A stretch of 64,000 nucleotides of DNA from Falciphora oryzae (taxonomy: Eukaryota > Ascomycota > Sordariomycetes > Magnaporthales > Magnaporthaceae). Both the position numbers and the translations under genes were made by a program. The DNA is taken from positions 345,323-409,322 of the forward strand of contig JNVV01000013.1 in assembly GCA_000733355.1 (NCBI GenBank), read 5' to 3'. Positions 61,311-64,000 of the stretch are shown in pieces; the stretch's first letter is position 1; each line of letters begins with the position of its first letter. Under the pieces are notes generated by a model. That model did not search any database. It worked only from the letters and a program-made list of their open reading frames with translations, and had not been told where the DNA came from.

Positions 61311-63250
61311 CGTGGCGACGGCGCTGCGCTGCGCGGCGAAGGACTCAGATTAATGAGAGTAACCGATGGCTTAAGAAATTATAGCTGATGATGGTTACAA
61401 AAAAAAAAACCCCTAAAAAAATTGGCACAGCGAGCGACCCGAGATGATAGCCACTGATGGGTTTCTTGTCGGGATGGGCAATGGAGAGAGTGTGTCGGGG
61501 AATTGGGATGATGATGCGAAGAGAGCCCTGGGTTGGAGTGGGCAATCGGGAGTGTTGGGGAGGTGGAGCTTGCTCGTTTTAAGAGCCGCTCCACTGGACT
61601 GGGGAGGCAGCGGCGGCCTGACGCAGCTGTTCCTGGCTTGCGCGGCGGCTGCAGGTGGGAGCTGGCTGCTCTTGTGACAACACAGATGACGCAGGTCCTC
61701 CGCCTCTTGGCAGTGCAGGTGGCGGCTGGGGCAACCTGCGCCGGAAGCCGCGGAGTTACTGGTCGAGCTGCCTGCTGACCTAACCCGATTTCAACTCTGG
61801 ACCGCTCGGGCCATCTGTTGAGGAGAGTCAGCTCCGCGCGCTTGATCATGTGGGTGAATGAATGACCCGTTGCCCGAGGCGACGGCCCTGGGCCCTTTAT
61901 CGCATTACCCACTGTAAATGTGACCAGCCCTGAAAGTGCTCGGTTGGACCTGCATATCACTCCGTATTTGGTGACCAGGGGATGTGTTGTCGAGAGACAG
62001 CCCAGGAACCGGCTGTTGCTCCCCTCTGCAGGATGAGACTGGACTCACTGCTGGATCGGTGGGCGCCCACGGGTAATGACGGAACACGGGCCTTCCACAT
62101 CGATAGACTTTGAGGGACCTAGAGACCCATCAGCTGGATGCAATGACCTGCCCGCTTGCAAGCTTACATGGCAGTCTGATCCCATTCAATGATGGCCGGC
62201 GCGCTCCCTCCCCCTTACCTTCCCGACTCTCGGCGGGGAAGTCGAGGCACGTACCCGTGGCGATCGGCCTGTGGCAGCTCGGCCGTCAAACTTGCTCGTC
62301 AGGTCCCAGCCTCAGCGCAGTGGCCGGGGCAAACGACCTCACCCCTCTCACCTGAACCACCGCCAAAAAGGATCCAAATAAGGATTCGGGAACAGAAAAC
62401 TATATAGGAATAGGAGAGTATGTGTAACGGGGTTGCCTGGGGGGGCTCCGTGGCTTGATATACAGTGGTGCCAAAGGGCTCAATCACTCCGTGATTGAAC
62501 TGTTGGATCTTTTGGTCTATGTAGTCGAGTGGGTAAACTCTGGCGCACTCCTTTACAGTATGCAAGAAAAAAAAAGATAGAAATTAAAGAAAATAATTGA
62601 AGCAATGGGGTGCCATCTTTTTTTCGTCGCGAACAAGCCCAGCTACGCGGCGAGTGAGCAGGAGAGACCAAGGACAACGCTCCTACGGTCTAAAGAAATA
62701 CCTAGGTAGTGTAGGTAGGTAGGTAGGTGTATGTATTTACCAATCCAGATCCATATTCACCTCACTTCCTGATGGCATTCAATCATAATTCTGGTTTCCT
62801 GCTCTCTTTTACGCCTTTAAATTCGATAAGTCGCTGGAGATGTAAAGACAGCCACGAGAGAGTGCGCGGGTTTATAAGGTGGAAGCAACAGAAACACTAG
62901 CCTAATACTAAAACAGGATAGGCGTGTAGGTCGACCTGACTAGTGGAAAATAGGATAGCCCGACGATCGGTAGCCGATTTCGGCCAAGAAGCCCCGGGCG
63001 GTGGTTTTTTCCCTTTTCGCCACTGTAAACTTCTGCCAGATGCTGCATGCAGCCCCCACCATCATCTGTTTGACTCCCGCTGCTCCGCCAAAATCTTGAC
63101 CTGTAGGAGCTCGCTGCTCTGAGCTGGTTCTGAAATTTTCACTCTTCTCGACAACCTACAAAGCTCCCTTTCTTCCTGATCCTGAGGAGGGACACAATCA
63201 GAATCCTACCCGTCAATTTCACCACCACATCTCTCCAGACAACCGCAACC
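61311..63250. other. 1.9-kb divergent spacer PEP4/SHM2
   Basis: No gene recognised. A run of Ts in the minus-strand sense (A at about 61,399-61,410) lies near the PEP4 leader. ACCTAGGT at 62700-62707 is next to a GTAG repeat. C/T-rich DNA precedes the SHM2 start. Confidence 0.5.
62711..62728 (+). repeat. short (GTAG) tandem repeat
   Basis: Four and a half GTAG units following an ACCTAGGTAGT stretch, in a non-coding spacer. Similar TAGGTAGG fragments recur elsewhere in the spacers of this window. Confidence 0.85.
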
Positions 63251-64000
63251 ATGGCTGAGTCTACGTACGCCCTGTCGTCGACGCACAAGGAGGTTCGTTG
63301 CCCTTTTCTCACAACCTACGGCCATCCAGCTAGGGGGCACTGGGCCGGATATTTGGGTAGTACGATACAGACTCTGACTTAACTCCCATGTAGATGCTCG
63401 AGAAGTCTCTTCTCGACTCCGACCCTGAGGTCGCCGAGATCATGGTAAGCTTATAGCCCCTCACATACCCCGCGCTGCCCAATTGGCTCTCCCGCTCACG
63501 ATTCTTGCCAGAAAAACGAGATCCAACGCCAGCGCGAGTCCATCATCCTGATCGCCTCGGAGAATGTCACGTCGCGTGCCGTCTTCGACGCCCTCGGCTC
63601 GCCCATGTCCAACAAGTACTCGGAGGGCTACCCCGGCAAGCGTTACTACGGCGGCAACCAGCACATCGATGAGATCGAGCTCCTGTGCCAGCGCCGCGCC
63701 CTCACGGCCTTCCACCTCGATTCGGACAGGTGGGGTGTCAATGTCCAGTGCCTGAGTGGCAGCCCTGCCAACCTCCAGGTCTACCAGGCTATCATGCCTC
63801 CTCATGGCAGGCTCATGGGCCTGGACCTCCCACACGGCGGTCACCTGAGCCACGGTTACCAGACCCCGCAGCGGAAGTAAGGAGCCCGGATTCTGCCTCG
63901 TTCCCTTTCTTACAGCCCTGATTCACCCCGCTGACTGGACCGTCCGTGCCTCCTCAGGATCTCTGCTGTGTCTACCTACTTCGAGACCATGCCCTACAGG
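63251..64000 (+). CDS. SHM2: cytosolic serine hydroxymethyltransferase (5' part, cut by window end)
   Basis: Pyridoxal-phosphate enzyme that converts serine and tetrahydrofolate to glycine and methylene-tetrahydrofolate in the cytosol. The visible part has four exons: 63251-63292, 63394-63444, 63512-63876 and 63958 onward past the window edge. The first two exons are tiny (14 and 17 codons): [14 protein letters not shown] and [17 protein letters not shown]. Exon 3 gives [20 protein letters not shown], the conserved [21 protein letters not shown] substrate/PLP block (seen in two overlapping parts), [20 protein letters not shown] and [11 protein letters not shown]. Exon 4 begins [13 protein letters not shown]. 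No mitochondrial presequence is present, so this is the cytosolic isozyme. The PLP lysine would lie beyond the window. The truncation is only the window border. Confidence 0.95.

Overview
The window is nuclear DNA from a filamentous ascomycete (Pezizomycotina), most likely a Sordariomycete. Introns are short (about 45-330 nt, GT-AG), base composition is moderately GC-rich, spacers of 1-3.6 kb are common, and the gene set is typical: two-domain WSC protein, vacuolar pepsin, BCK1-type MAPKKK, GH47 mannosidase, phosphoketolase. A Magnaporthales origin is possible but unproven. There are no recognisable transposons, rRNA genes, functional tRNAs or CRISPR arrays. Exon coordinates below were worked out by hand from splice sites and reading-frame continuity.

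Layout. 1.5-6.1 kb (minus): a small secreted SnoaL-like protein, interrupted by a 92-N gap whose flanks are the same 50 bp, then phosphoketolase. 8.8-25.3 kb is housekeeping: cytosolic Phe-tRNA synthetase beta, UBP2-like ubiquitin protease, a complex I Tim17-family subunit, MSH2, TRM10 and primase small subunit PRI1. MSH2 and TRM10 share a 466-bp divergent promoter. Both MSH2 and PRI1 have an ACGCGT (MCB/MBF-type) motif about 165 bp before their start codons. 26-42 kb: a GH5 steryl-glucosidase-like enzyme, the cell-wall-integrity MAPKKK BCK1 (1727 aa) behind a 3.5-kb spacer, and a 1075-aa type II membrane GH47 alpha-mannosidase with large insertions.

45-52 kb is the accessory part: a two-WSC secreted protein whose first intron carries a 136-bp pyrimidine microsatellite, a small Cys/Gln-rich orphan, an intact metallophosphoesterase, and then three adjacent broken loci. 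These are a frameshifted conserved hypothetical gene, a condensation-type O-acyltransferase with one amber codon, and a gene remnant. 52-64 kb returns to conserved genes: a mitochondrial RMND1/DUF155 protein, a large Gln-rich probable nuclear protein, the vacuolar protease PEP4, and the start of cytosolic serine hydroxymethyltransferase, cut by the window end.

Gene orientation alternates strictly over most of the window, so most promoters are divergent and most 3' ends convergent. The genes do not form one pathway and there is no secondary-metabolite backbone gene. The best leads are the decay island (48.9-51.9 kb), the shared G1/S-type promoter motif, an in-frame stopless intron in PRI1, and the assembly artefact at 2 kb.
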